The position numbers and the translations under genes were made by a program. DNA of 64,000 bases from DAOUVR01 sp034430535 (GTDB lineage: Bacteria; Chloroflexota; Dehalococcoidia; E44-bin15): NCBI GenBank assembly GCA_964443325.1, contig CAYUCL010000003.1, forward strand, positions 1-64,000. The letters run 5' to 3'. Positions 8,735 to 16,420 of this stretch are shown here, one piece after another. The notes beneath the pieces are model-generated. The model saw only the letters and a list, made by a program, of their open reading frames with translations, did no database searches and was not told where the DNA came from. How positions within the stretch are numbered: the stretch's first letter is position 1; each line of letters begins with the position of its first letter.

Positions 8735-11464
8735 ATGAGGAACAAAATCGTTACAATGATCCTACGTTCAAATCATCACCTGCGGCATATCGCCATTATC
8801 ATGGTGGTCTGCTCAATTTTCTATCATCTGCCCTTTTTCGCTGGTCTTGTTGGATGGACATCGCTACAAGCTGCGCTCAGTACACTTCATGACTTCTACG
8901 GCCTTGTGTTTTTCGCCCCGGTGGTATATGCAGCGTATGTATTCGGCGTAACAGGGGCTACGCTAACCGCCTTCATTACTATATTGGTTATTCTACCGTA
9001 TGCCACTTCCACAGCCCCTTATCTCGAGAGCCTGTTCCGGGCTACCGCATTTGCTATCATCCTTACCGCCGTTGGTGCTGCAGTAGCCTTGATACAAAAA
9101 GGTGATGAGCAACAGCGTACAAGCGTGAAGGAACTTAAGCATCTCTATGATGTAGGGAAAGCAGCCGACATGAGCGATTCCCTTGACGAATTCCTTTCTT
9201 CGGTCATAAAACTTATCCCGCAGGCGGTGCAATGCCCTGAACAGCCCAAAGTCAAGATAGAGGTAGGAGATAAGATGCTACAGAGCCCGGATTTTGGGCA
9301 GCAAGGGCTTGAGTCTGTTGTTACCATACCCCTTCGCTCCAATGGTATACCTCCTGGATTACTCACGGTGGCGTGCCATCCCCAGTATCGTTTTAGCGCT
9401 CAAGAACTGAGGTTGCTCGAGTCCATCGGAGAGCAAATAACCATCGGCATCGCCAACGCCGAGCTTCACGAACAGACAAAACAAAGTGTTGAGCAGCTAT
9501 CTATGATGGGCGAGATATCGAGGGTCATCGCCTCGAGCATCGATATCAATGAGGTTTACCAACGCTTAACTGCCATGATTAAAAAGCTAGTCGATTTCGA
9601 CCAGGCCACTATACATATCGTTGAGGAGGGAGGGCAGATGATGAGGGTCTCTACCCTGTCCCCAGATATGCTCGCAAAAGTGGCTGTAGAAGTCACCTTT
9701 GCGATCGAGGGTACGGGAACTGAATGGGTGATCAACAACCGGAAACCTCACATTGAGGAAGATATCCAGAGGGAGCAGTGTTTTGCCTCTGATAAGTTTC
9801 TCATCGATAATGGGTTCAGGTCCATAGTACGACTGCCATTCATGTCAAAAGGTAGGGTCTTTGGCACCTTTAACCTCAGAAGTGTCAGGCCAGGTACCTA
9901 TGGACAGAAAGACTTGGAACTCCTGGAGGACTTCGTAAGCCAACTGGCAGTCGCCATTGAAAATACTGCCCTCCTCTCCTGTGTTAGGTCGCACGACGAG
10001 CAGTTGGAGAAGACCTATGAGGCACTCCAGGCGGCTCAGGAATACATGGCACAGTCAGAAAAAAGAACAAAGTCCCTAGCTGATATGGCTGCTAGAATGC
10101 TGGGCGACTTCAATAGTGTAACTTCTGCCATGATGAACCGGGCTCAACTCGCACTTAAGGATACGGAGGATTCCAGGGTGCGGGAGAGCCTTCAGATCAT
10201 CGAGCATAGCGCCCTTGATGCGGCAGATACAGTGCGCCGCCTCCAGGAATCTGCCACAGATAATCTATATGACGATACCGAGTTGATGAACATCAATGAC
10301 ATGATGAACAGCGCCATCTATATGGAAAAGATGCGAAGGATAGAGCGTGGCGACGGTGGTGGGGATATAGTCAACATCGCCCTCCAGTCCCAGACTATGC
10401 CCCCCAGTCAGGAAAGCGAAGTGGAGATCAAGAAAGCAGTGATGAATATCCTGGTAAATGCCATGAATGCCACGCCACAGACAGCTATGGTTAAGCAGCG
10501 CAGAAAGGAGAAGAGGACTAAGGATGAGCACATAGCATTACCCATTCATCCCGTTGCCATGGTCGACCTTCAAGGTAACCTTATCTATGTCAACGCTTCT
10601 TTCCTTGAGCAGTGGGGTTATGACAATGAAAGAGAGGTTCTGGGACGGCCCGCCGCGGAATTTTGGAGCGAGGACCAGGCCGCATCGATAAGCGAAACAC
10701 TCTCCAAGCAGGAGAGCTGGCAGACAGAACTGGTAGCGATAAGAAAGAATGGCATAACATTCGACGTCCAGGTATCAGCGAGCATGGTTAGTGAGGTTGG
10801 CAAACCCATCTGTATGAGGGTCTCTTTCATCGACATCACCGAGCGCAAGCAGGCCGAGAAGGAAATAAAGCAAATTTTTGATAAATTGCGAACCGCCCTG
10901 GATGAAACAGTCACTGTCCTGGCATCAACTATTGAAAAGAGGTATCCAAAGATAGCGAGCCATCAGCAGAGAGTGGCCCGGCTGGCCTGCGCTATAGCCA
11001 GCAAAATGGGCCTCCCCCTCAAGCAAATCGAGGAGGTTGGTGTGGCCGCAGCCCTTCATGATATCGGCAAGATAAATATGCCAACGGAGATACTCGAGGA
11101 GCCTGCTTGGCTGACCGACATAGAAATTGCTGTAATAAAGACCCATCCACAAGTCGGGTATGATATGGTGAGGATGTTGCCCTTTGACGGACCTATTGCC
11201 GAAATCATACTCCAACATCATGAACTGCTCGATGGAAGCGGCTATCCCTCAGGTCTTTCTGGCGAGGAGATCGTTCCTGGCGCAAGAATTCTGGCTGTTG
11301 CTGATGTTGTCGAGATTATGGTAAGTCAACGACCTCACCGATCGGCGGCAGCTGGAGAGGAAGCCCTGAACGAGATATCGCAGAATAAGGGTGTCTTGTA
11401 TGATCCTAATGTGGTAGATGCTTGCTTGAGGCTTTTCACCGAGGAAGGGTTTAAGTTCGAGTAA
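8735..11464 (+). CDS. Membrane sensor protein: TM region, two GAF domains, degenerate histidine-kinase remnant, PAS, HD-GYP
   Basis: A 909-residue protein. About four transmembrane helices fill residues 15-125 and GAF-type sensing domains lie near 150-250 and 260-415. Next (about 445-590) comes a stretch resembling a histidine kinase: ARMLGDFNSVTSAMMNRAQLAL aligns with the H-box of HDFNN-type kinases (split here as MLGDFNSV and NRAQLAL) but the His is Gly, and an N-box-like NILVNAMNATP is present while the rest of the ATPase domain is missing. A PAS domain starts near 605 (MVDLQGNLIYVNASF, ending in DITERKQAE). The HD-GYP domain (HDIGK near 774, HHELLDGSGYP near 828) closes the protein. It is probably a signal-responsive cyclic-di-GMP phosphodiesterase. 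Start supported by AAGGAAGGACGACAA upstream. Confidence 0.88.
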   Translation: MRNKIVTMILRSNHHLRHIAIIMVVCSIFYHLPFFAGLVGWTSLQAALSTLHDFYGLVFFAPVVYAAYVFGVTGATLTAFITILVILPYATSTAPYLESLFRATAFAIILTAVGAAVALIQKGDEQQRTSVKELKHLYDVGKAADMSDSLDEFLSSVIKLIPQAVQCPEQPKVKIEVGDKMLQSPDFGQQGLESVVTIPLRSNGIPPGLLTVACHPQYRFSAQELRLLESIGEQITIGIANAELHEQTKQSVEQLSMMGEISRVIASSIDINEVYQRLTAMIKKLVDFDQATIHIVEEGGQMMRVSTLSPDMLAKVAVEVTFAIEGTGTEWVINNRKPHIEEDIQREQCFASDKFLIDNGFRSIVRLPFMSKGRVFGTFNLRSVRPGTYGQKDLELLEDFVSQLAVAIENTALLSCVRSHDEQLEKTYEALQAAQEYMAQSEKRTKSLADMAARMLGDFNSVTSAMMNRAQLALKDTEDSRVRESLQIIEHSALDAADTVRRLQESATDNLYDDTELMNINDMMNSAIYMEKMRRIERGDGGGDIVNIALQSQTMPPSQESEVEIKKAVMNILVNAMNATPQTAMVKQRRKEKRTKDEHIALPIHPVAMVDLQGNLIYVNASFLEQWGYDNEREVLGRPAAEFWSEDQAASISETLSKQESWQTELVAIRKNGITFDVQVSASMVSEVGKPICMRVSFIDITERKQAEKEIKQIFDKLRTALDETVTVLASTIEKRYPKIASHQQRVARLACAIASKMGLPLKQIEEVGVAAALHDIGKINMPTEILEEPAWLTDIEIAVIKTHPQVGYDMVRMLPFDGPIAEIILQHHELLDGSGYPSGLSGEEIVPGARILAVADVVEIMVSQRPHRSAAAGEEALNEISQNKGVLYDPNVVDACLRLFTEEGFKFE

Positions 11465-11619
11465 GCACGCTAACAGGGGAACGAATCACCGCCGAAATCA
11501 GGTAGCTATGCCTGCGCCCGATCAAAGGATATAGCGAGATGACACTCCATAATGTCCATTAGTCTTGCTCCATCAAGCGCTCTCCAGCGCTCTTATCTAA
11601 CATCTGACCAGCGACTACC

Positions 11620-11800
11620 CTATCTCTTAGAACGGCACAGAGTAATCCATTTTTTTATGTTTTTTTGTAGGACAAGACTTGTGACCGACGAAAGGAATTT
11701 TTCAAGGGAATCGCTTATCTTCGCTGCTTTGAAAACTAAAGAAACTGAGGATGACAGCAGGCTCTTCACTCTTTCCTGAATCTGTCGTTGTGGTTCTCGA
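11620..11800 (-). pseudogene. Decayed fragment of a GAF-sensor gene related to the one at 8735-11464
   Basis: On the minus strand this stretch encodes KAAKISDSLEKFLSSVTSL, clearly related to KAADMSDSLDEFLSSVIKL of the large sensor protein (around 9157-9213 on the plus strand). It is preceded by a coiled-coil-like QRQIQERVKSLL and ends at a TAG at 11620-11622. No start codon, membrane region or output domain is attached. It is a small remnant of a paralogous sensor gene lying in opposite orientation to the intact one. The rest of 11465-11840 shows nothing else I can support. Confidence 0.6.
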
Positions 11801-11840
11801 TTAGATTATACCCACGCTACGCGGCGTGCATGGCGCAAGT

Positions 11841-12422
11841 TCATCTTTGGATACCACCGCGGCGTCGAAGCAGTGTCTTTATCTCTTCTGCTTCCTCGAG
11901 CAGCTCTTGTGCCGGGATATCGGGCAAGGACGCAATGAGGAGACCGATGGCTGAAGTCTCCTCTTCTTCTACTTGCTTGAACAGATCGCCGAACATTCCG
12001 TCTTTTTCGTCCTTTGGCTCCTCGGCAACCTTTTCCGGTAGCGAGCAACGCTCTTCACCTTCGATTAATGCTTCCCCATCTGGTTGTATCGAAAGCGTCT
12101 GTGGTTTGACTGGCTGGACTTGCTGAGAAACGGCTCCTCTCACCTCGTCTGTCTCCTCTCTCTCTATTGGGGTGATGGTGGCGCTTTCCTCGTCGCGCCC
12201 TGAATCCAACTCCCGCTCTTCTCTGAGCCGTTTCATCCTTAGTAAATTTGATTCCTTACCATTAGCTTTCCGCTTCTTTGTATCCTTAATGGGTTTCTGT
12301 TTTGCGGCAGCTTTCCTCACCGACTTTTTTTCTACGGTGTCAGCAGCTTTCTTCACCTTGCGCTTATTACCATAGCGCCCACGTGAGTTATGGATTGAGG
12401 AAACCAGTGAGCTCAGAGACAT
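11841..12422 (-). CDS. Charged protein of unknown function at the end of the archaellum cluster
   Basis: 193 residues, no family recognised with certainty. The N-terminal third is strongly basic (KRKVKKAADTVEKKSVRK), the middle is disordered and acidic, and the last 50 residues form a probable structured helical module: MFGDLFKQVEEEE, then GLLIASLPDIPAQ, then ELLEEAEEIKTLLRRR. It lies 60 bases after arlI on the same strand with no terminator between, so it is probably the last gene of the operon. Its short helical C-terminus and placement make it a candidate cytosolic motor or switch component, perhaps functionally like ArlD or ArlE, but this is inference from position. There is no signal peptide and no membrane segment. 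Confidence 0.6.
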   Translation of the reverse strand: MSLSSLVSSIHNSRGRYGNKRKVKKAADTVEKKSVRKAAAKQKPIKDTKKRKANGKESNLLRMKRLREERELDSGRDEESATITPIEREETDEVRGAVSQQVQPVKPQTLSIQPDGEALIEGEERCSLPEKVAEEPKDEKDGMFGDLFKQVEEEETSAIGLLIASLPDIPAQELLEEAEEIKTLLRRRGGIQR

Positions 12423-12482
12423 CTGAGTACCTCCTCGTTTTCATATTTGCCGTGCCTGATACTGGTTCACCACCCCACATCA

Positions 12483-14270
12483 TCATCGGAAATAGCCCTC
12501 GCGATAAGCCTTGGAGAGTACGCCGTAAATATCATAAAAGTTGGTCATGCCCTTTTCCTGAACACGACGCAACACCTCCGCCCGCTGCTTAATCTGAGAA
12601 TATATCTGCTGTCTACTATTACGTGGGATGCCGCGCTTTGGGGCGATCCTCTCCTCCAGCAGATAGGAGTTCATGTGTCCACGGAAAGTGAAGGTATCGG
12701 TCACCGGATCCCAATTGAAGGCCTCCATAAAAGAAAATGAATCTGAGACTGAATCATAGCCGACTATCTCGTTGATGCTGGTTACACGCCTGGCCGATTT
12801 CCCATTGGGTAGATGAACCATCTGGCATATGACCACCACATTGAGGTTGTCCACATACGACTTGGGCACACTGATGGGGTTACCAGTTACACGTTGTACC
12901 AGCTTGGCCACTGATGCTGCATGGAAGGTGCTCATGCAGGCATGGCCAGTCTGCATTGCCTGAAAAGCGATGGCCCCCTCTTCACCGCGAATCTCACCGA
13001 TAATGATTAGATTGGGCCTCTGTCTTAACGAAGCCTTGAGCAGGTCGAACATGGACACCTCTGATTTCTCTGAGCTCTTGCCCGACCCGCGGGTCACGCC
13101 TTGAATCCAGTTTGGGTGGGGTACCTGAACCTCCGGAGTATCCTCAATACTCACTATCTTGGCATCAGGTGGAACGAAGGTGCAAATGGCGTTCATGAGA
13201 GTGGTTTTACCTGAAGCTGTTTCCCCCGATACGAAAATGTTCATGTGCTCGTGTATAAGTAGCGAAAGATAGGCCGCCATTTCGTAGTTCAAGGTGCCTT
13301 GCTGGAGAAGTTCTACAATGCTCATGGGAACGGGTGAGAACTTACGGATAGTGAAGTTGCTACCCCGCTTGGATACATCGGTGCCATAGGTGACATTGAG
13401 GCGCGAGCCATCGGGTAACACCGCATCAACGACCGGATCACGGAAGGTCACTGGATGGCCGATCCTTTCCGAGAGCGCAATGACGAACTTGTTCAGTTCC
13501 TCATGCGTTTCAAAGTTGATAACTGACTTGAGCCCGCCGAAAATCTTGTGCTCTACAAAGATGGCGCCCAGGCCAGAACAGGAGATGTCCTCTATATTAG
13601 TGTCCGCCAGTAGCGGCTCCAGAACTCCCAGACCCTCCAACTTACGTCGCAGTAGATAACGCAGTCCTTTGTACTCGGTAGGGTTCACCACAATTTCACT
13701 CCCCTTATGCCCATTCCCATTCTTCCCTGAGCGATTTGATGGGATACCATTACCACTCTTCTTGTCGACATGAACTGGCTTCCTGCCATTGCCCTGACGA
13801 ACAGTCACCACTTTGTCTACAATCTTCAATATTGCAGCAATTCGCATCTCAGGGTCTTCTATACCCTCAAGCTCGTCTACATAGTCAGCGATGCGTTCCT
13901 CTAACTCATCAAGAAGGTCGGCCGTTCCCGTCGTCTCCATAGGGAGGCTCGGCTCCACTGGGATATAGTTGTCTCGGATATCCTCCTGGTTTGCTAGAAT
14001 ATGGATAAATATATGAGCCGTCACGGGGTAGACCAGGTTAGGGTTTTTCATGCCCTTCATGCTTCGTTCAAGCTTCTCGTAATACTCTGGTATGCCAATA
14101 TCAGCCACTGGTAGCATGTGCAAATACTGAAGCAAGTGTAGATTGCCCTTGCACGCTGCCTGAAGCGGAGCAGGCAATTTGGGATATATAGGGCATTTAG
14201 CAAGAGGCACAGCGCATTTCTTCATGCAGTTCACGGGGCAGGGCCTTGGTTCAAAGGGAAAATGAAACAA
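12483..14270 (-). CDS. arlI: Archaellum motor ATPase ArlI (FlaI), GspE/VirB11 superfamily
   Basis: The ATPase that powers archaellum assembly and rotation, a cytoplasmic hexamer docking on ArlJ. The 595-residue protein has an N-terminal domain followed by a RecA-like motor: GETASGKTT (Walker A, about residue 347), IVSIEDTPE (Asp box), LIIIGEIRGEEG (Walker B region, about 421) and MQTGHACMSTFHAAS (His box). The start is TTG at 14270, preceded by GGAGG five bases upstream that overlaps the stop region of arlH, so the two are translationally coupled. The N-terminus has a cysteine cluster (C11, C15, C19, C26, C40) that is unusual for this family. TadA and pilus ATPases are relatives, but the arlH and arlJ neighbours settle the assignment. 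Confidence 0.94.
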   Translation of the reverse strand: MFHFPFEPRPCPVNCMKKCAVPLAKCPIYPKLPAPLQAACKGNLHLLQYLHMLPVADIGIPEYYEKLERSMKGMKNPNLVYPVTAHIFIHILANQEDIRDNYIPVEPSLPMETTGTADLLDELEERIADYVDELEGIEDPEMRIAAILKIVDKVVTVRQGNGRKPVHVDKKSGNGIPSNRSGKNGNGHKGSEIVVNPTEYKGLRYLLRRKLEGLGVLEPLLADTNIEDISCSGLGAIFVEHKIFGGLKSVINFETHEELNKFVIALSERIGHPVTFRDPVVDAVLPDGSRLNVTYGTDVSKRGSNFTIRKFSPVPMSIVELLQQGTLNYEMAAYLSLLIHEHMNIFVSGETASGKTTLMNAICTFVPPDAKIVSIEDTPEVQVPHPNWIQGVTRGSGKSSEKSEVSMFDLLKASLRQRPNLIIIGEIRGEEGAIAFQAMQTGHACMSTFHAASVAKLVQRVTGNPISVPKSYVDNLNVVVICQMVHLPNGKSARRVTSINEIVGYDSVSDSFSFMEAFNWDPVTDTFTFRGHMNSYLLEERIAPKRGIPRNSRQQIYSQIKQRAEVLRRVQEKGMTNFYDIYGVLSKAYREGYFR

Positions 14271-14279
14271 GCTGTCCTC

Positions 14280-14996
14280 CTAAACTTTGGCTTTGGCAAG
14301 AGGAATAGGTCTCATGCCAATTTTGGGCTCTACTTCAAAGCTAACTACTTCTCCCGTGGGTCGGTCGGCACCATGTACCTTAAGGACTTCCAGTGTTTTT
14401 ACCATGCGATCGCCTATCGCTTCCAGTTTGAGCCTGAGATGGGCATCACACAACGAACGGCACCGGTTAAGCACCTCTTCATCAAAGGCGTAAGAATGTG
14501 CCACCAGGAGAATAGTACATCCTTCGTCACACAGGTTCTTACACGTGGAAAAGAAATCTATGATTGATACTGAATTGCTATGTGCAACAAGTAGAGTGAT
14601 GGAATCTACCACCAGTAGCTTGAACTGTTGCGGCTGGCGAGAAAAATGGTCTGTGAGCAGATGGAAGGGTCTATCTGAGTTCTGCAAATCGCTGTGTAAG
14701 GACAGAGGATAGATCCGAAGACGGTCGGTCAGAAAGAAATCCAGCGTATATAGCGAAAGGGAATCCATCTGAGAAATCAGACTCTTAACGGTGTTTTCCG
14801 TGGTATAGAAGACTACGGACGTCTCTGTAGAAGTCAGGGCCCCATAGGTTAAGTGTTGACATAGAACACTTTTGCCGGCATCGGAGTGACCCTCAACAAG
14901 GCATAAAGAGCCTACAGGGATACCTCCACCCAGTTTCTCGTCCAGGTCCCGTGCTCCAGTAACAATGACATCTTTTTTTTCCTCTTCTGTCGTCAT
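14280..14996 (-). CDS. arlH: Archaellum ATP-binding protein ArlH (FlaH), KaiC-like
   Basis: A RecA/KaiC-fold ATP-binding protein that forms a ring with ArlI at the archaellum base and acts as a regulator of it. In 238 residues it shows GARDLDEKLGGGIPVGSL (the KaiC-type entry), Walker A GHSDAGKS at 36-43, YTTENT, and Walker B LLVVDSITLL near 125, followed by LLVAHS. Length and motif order match archaeal ArlH. It has its own near-consensus promoter at 15077-15105 and is followed by arlI after nine bases. ArlH is a marker that distinguishes archaella from type IV pili and Tad systems, which lack it. Confidence 0.93.
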   Translation of the reverse strand: MTTEEEKKDVIVTGARDLDEKLGGGIPVGSLCLVEGHSDAGKSVLCQHLTYGALTSTETSVVFYTTENTVKSLISQMDSLSLYTLDFFLTDRLRIYPLSLHSDLQNSDRPFHLLTDHFSRQPQQFKLLVVDSITLLVAHSNSVSIIDFFSTCKNLCDEGCTILLVAHSYAFDEEVLNRCRSLCDAHLRLKLEAIGDRMVKTLEVLKVHGADRPTGEVVSFEVEPKIGMRPIPLAKAKV

Positions 14997-15076
14997 GACG
15001 CCTCACCTTCTATACGCTGTGCAGCCGAGGAGTGCATTAATGGGCCTTTTGCCACATTTAAAGTGCTATAGCATAA

Positions 15077-15105
15077 ATTATAGCATATGTAATATCCATA
15101 GTCAA
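15077..15105 (-). promoter_or_regulatory. Sigma70-type promoter upstream of arlH
   Basis: On the minus strand TTGACT (15100-15105) and TATAAT (15077-15082) are separated by 17 bases, almost the ideal bacterial arrangement. Transcription would start near 15070, about 75 bases before the arlH ATG. This shows that an archaellum gene pair is wired to bacterial RNA polymerase and can be expressed separately from the upstream genes. Confidence 0.75.
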
Positions 15106-15111
15106 CTATTA

Positions 15112-15177
15112 AGCTTATTAATTATATGTTAGTATATATGCACATATTATATTATGTACTAACATTATCAATAAGCT
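15112..15177. repeat. AT-rich nested inverted repeat between the CDE-like gene and arlH
   Basis: Outer arms AGCTTATT (15112-15119) and AATAAGCT (15170-15177) and inner arms GTTAGTA (15128-15134) and TACTAAC (15157-15163) share a centre near 15145. The dyad lies just upstream of the arlH promoter -35 box. There is no G+C-rich stem plus T-run, so a protein-binding site is more likely than a terminator. Confidence 0.55.
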
Positions 15178-15205
15178 AATGCTGCACCCTCCTGCTGCGC
15201 TACCA

Positions 15206-16227
15206 TCAATCGTGACCATCGCTTAAGATGCCATGCAGCTCCAGGGTCAACCGACTCCAGATGTCTGCTGGACTCGCATCCGCCGACTGTTCTGACACCA
15301 CTGCTGACAGGTGCAGAATGACCTCTTTCATTTCTGAAGACAGTTGTCCACGGACACTGTATGCCTCAAGGAAGGTAGGCAGTTGTGCCGAGCCTATCTC
15401 CCTCTTGGCTGCTGAAACCCAGCGTATGAGATTGGGGAGCTGGTTTGCCTGTAAGATTGACCCGCTCGCTTTTTCCATCATCTTCTCCTCCTTACTTACC
15501 TTCGGCAGCTCCTTCTCCGCTACCGCCTCAAGCTGCTTCTCTTCTGGTTGTTCTTCGGACGGCTGTGATGCTTCAGGAGTCAAGCTATCCATGTCTTCAA
15601 GTGGAGGCGCTTCCTCCGACGGCATCTTCTCAAGTGGAGGCGCCTCTCCCGACGGCATCTTCTCAAGTGGAGGCGCCTCTCCCGACGGCATCTCCTCAAG
15701 AGGAGGCACCTCGTCCGATGGCATCTCCTCAAGTGGNNNNNNNNNNNNNNNNNNNNNNNNNNNNNNNNNNNNNNNNNNNNNNNNNNNNNNNNNNNNNNNN
15801 NNNNNNNNNNNNNNNNNNNNNNNNNNNNNNNNNNNNCCGACGGCATCTCCTCAAGAGGAGGCACCTCGTCCGATGGCATCTCCTCAAGTGGAGGCGCCTC
15901 TCCCGATGGCATCTCCTCAAGTGGAGGCGCCTCCTCCAATGGCATCTCCTGGAAAGGTGGCAAATGCTCGCTTGCCTCCGGTAGCGTTTCATCCGTTATC
16001 TCCTCGATCTGCTCATACTCCGGCTCTCCTCCCGACGGCGGCGAACTATACGTCTGCGGAACAGCGGGAGGCACCTCTGGCAGCGGTGCCCCTTCTAAGG
16101 GTGCTGCCGGGGGCACTGGCACACCCTGCTGAAGATAACCAAGAATGTCGGTCAAGGATTGCTTCACCTGCCCCTTGATCAATTTGAACTCGCCTTCGAG
16201 ACTTTCAACTCTCTCATCGACTTCCAT
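15206..16227 (-). CDS. Archaellum ArlC/D/E-like cytosolic protein with 11-residue tandem repeats (interrupted by scaffold gap)
   Basis: The N-terminal half begins at the ATG at 16227 with a short coiled coil (VESLEGEFKLIKGQVKQSL). Pro-rich sequence and an acidic tandem repeat of the form EMPSGEAPPLE follow, with at least seven copies visible around the gap. After the gap the repeat ends, and a folded C-terminal domain follows: LPNLIRWVSAAKREIGSAQ, then LPTFLEAYSVRGQLS, then a helix ending at the stop at 15206. The W...IG...L..Y...G pattern recalls the ArlD/ArlE domain of archaea, and the N-terminal coil recalls ArlC, so this is probably a fused switch-complex protein linking motor and chemotaxis signals. 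The family match is by eye only. Collapsing the duplicated gap flanks gives an in-frame product of 288 residues; the true repeat number is unknown. Confidence 0.6.
15597..15958 (-). repeat. 33-bp tandem repeat array inside the CDE-like gene
   Basis: Each 33-bp unit codes for 11 residues of the type E/K-MPSGEAPPLE, with variants carrying DEV, EEA and LEE. Four units are readable downstream (in the protein) of the scaffold gap and three or more upstream. Near-identical units explain the failure of assembly here. Confidence 0.85.
15737..15836. other. 100-N assembly gap flanked by identical 55-bp sequences
   Basis: The 55 bases at 15682-15736 are identical to those at 15837-15891. The N run has the conventional placeholder length of 100. 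As written, the two coding halves are out of frame. Deleting the Ns plus one 55-bp copy, or filling the gap with 11+33k bases, restores one frame. The gap is therefore an unresolved repeat, not evidence of a broken gene. Confidence 0.9.
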
Positions 16228-16288
16228 GCTACATTACCCTTTCTTCTGGACTAGTTCTGGAAAGAGTGCATTCCCAAGTAGAACCAGC

Positions 16289-16408
16289 TCAAAGCGGCGA
16301 ACCGGCTTCCATGATAAAGGTACGAATTTCCACCAGAATCTGCTTCAACTCATCCTTTTCGTCGGGAAATTCAGCTTCTAATGCTTTTAGCCTCTCTTCT
16401 ATGTCCAT
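16289..16408 (-). CDS. Short 39-residue coiled-coil protein between arlJ and the CDE-like gene
   Basis: An ATG at 16408 is preceded by a G-rich ribosome-binding stretch directly after the arlJ stop (12 bases apart). The frame encodes 39 residues, beginning MDIEERLKALEAEF and continuing DEKDELKQILVEIRTFI, before TGA at 16289-16291. The charged heptad-like pattern resembles the N-terminal coil of the next gene (VESLEGEFKLIKGQVKQ). It may be a separate ArlC-like subunit or the remnant of a duplicated CDE N-terminus. It is small, but its position, start signal and similarity make translation likely. Confidence 0.5.
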   Translation of the reverse strand: MDIEERLKALEAEFPDEKDELKQILVEIRTFIMEAGSPL

Positions 16409-16420
16409 GTCACCCCCCCC

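Noticed and set aside
15206..16227. Two separate truncated genes around the N gap
   Set aside because: The identical 55-bp flanks and the frame arithmetic show one gene with an unresolved repeat.
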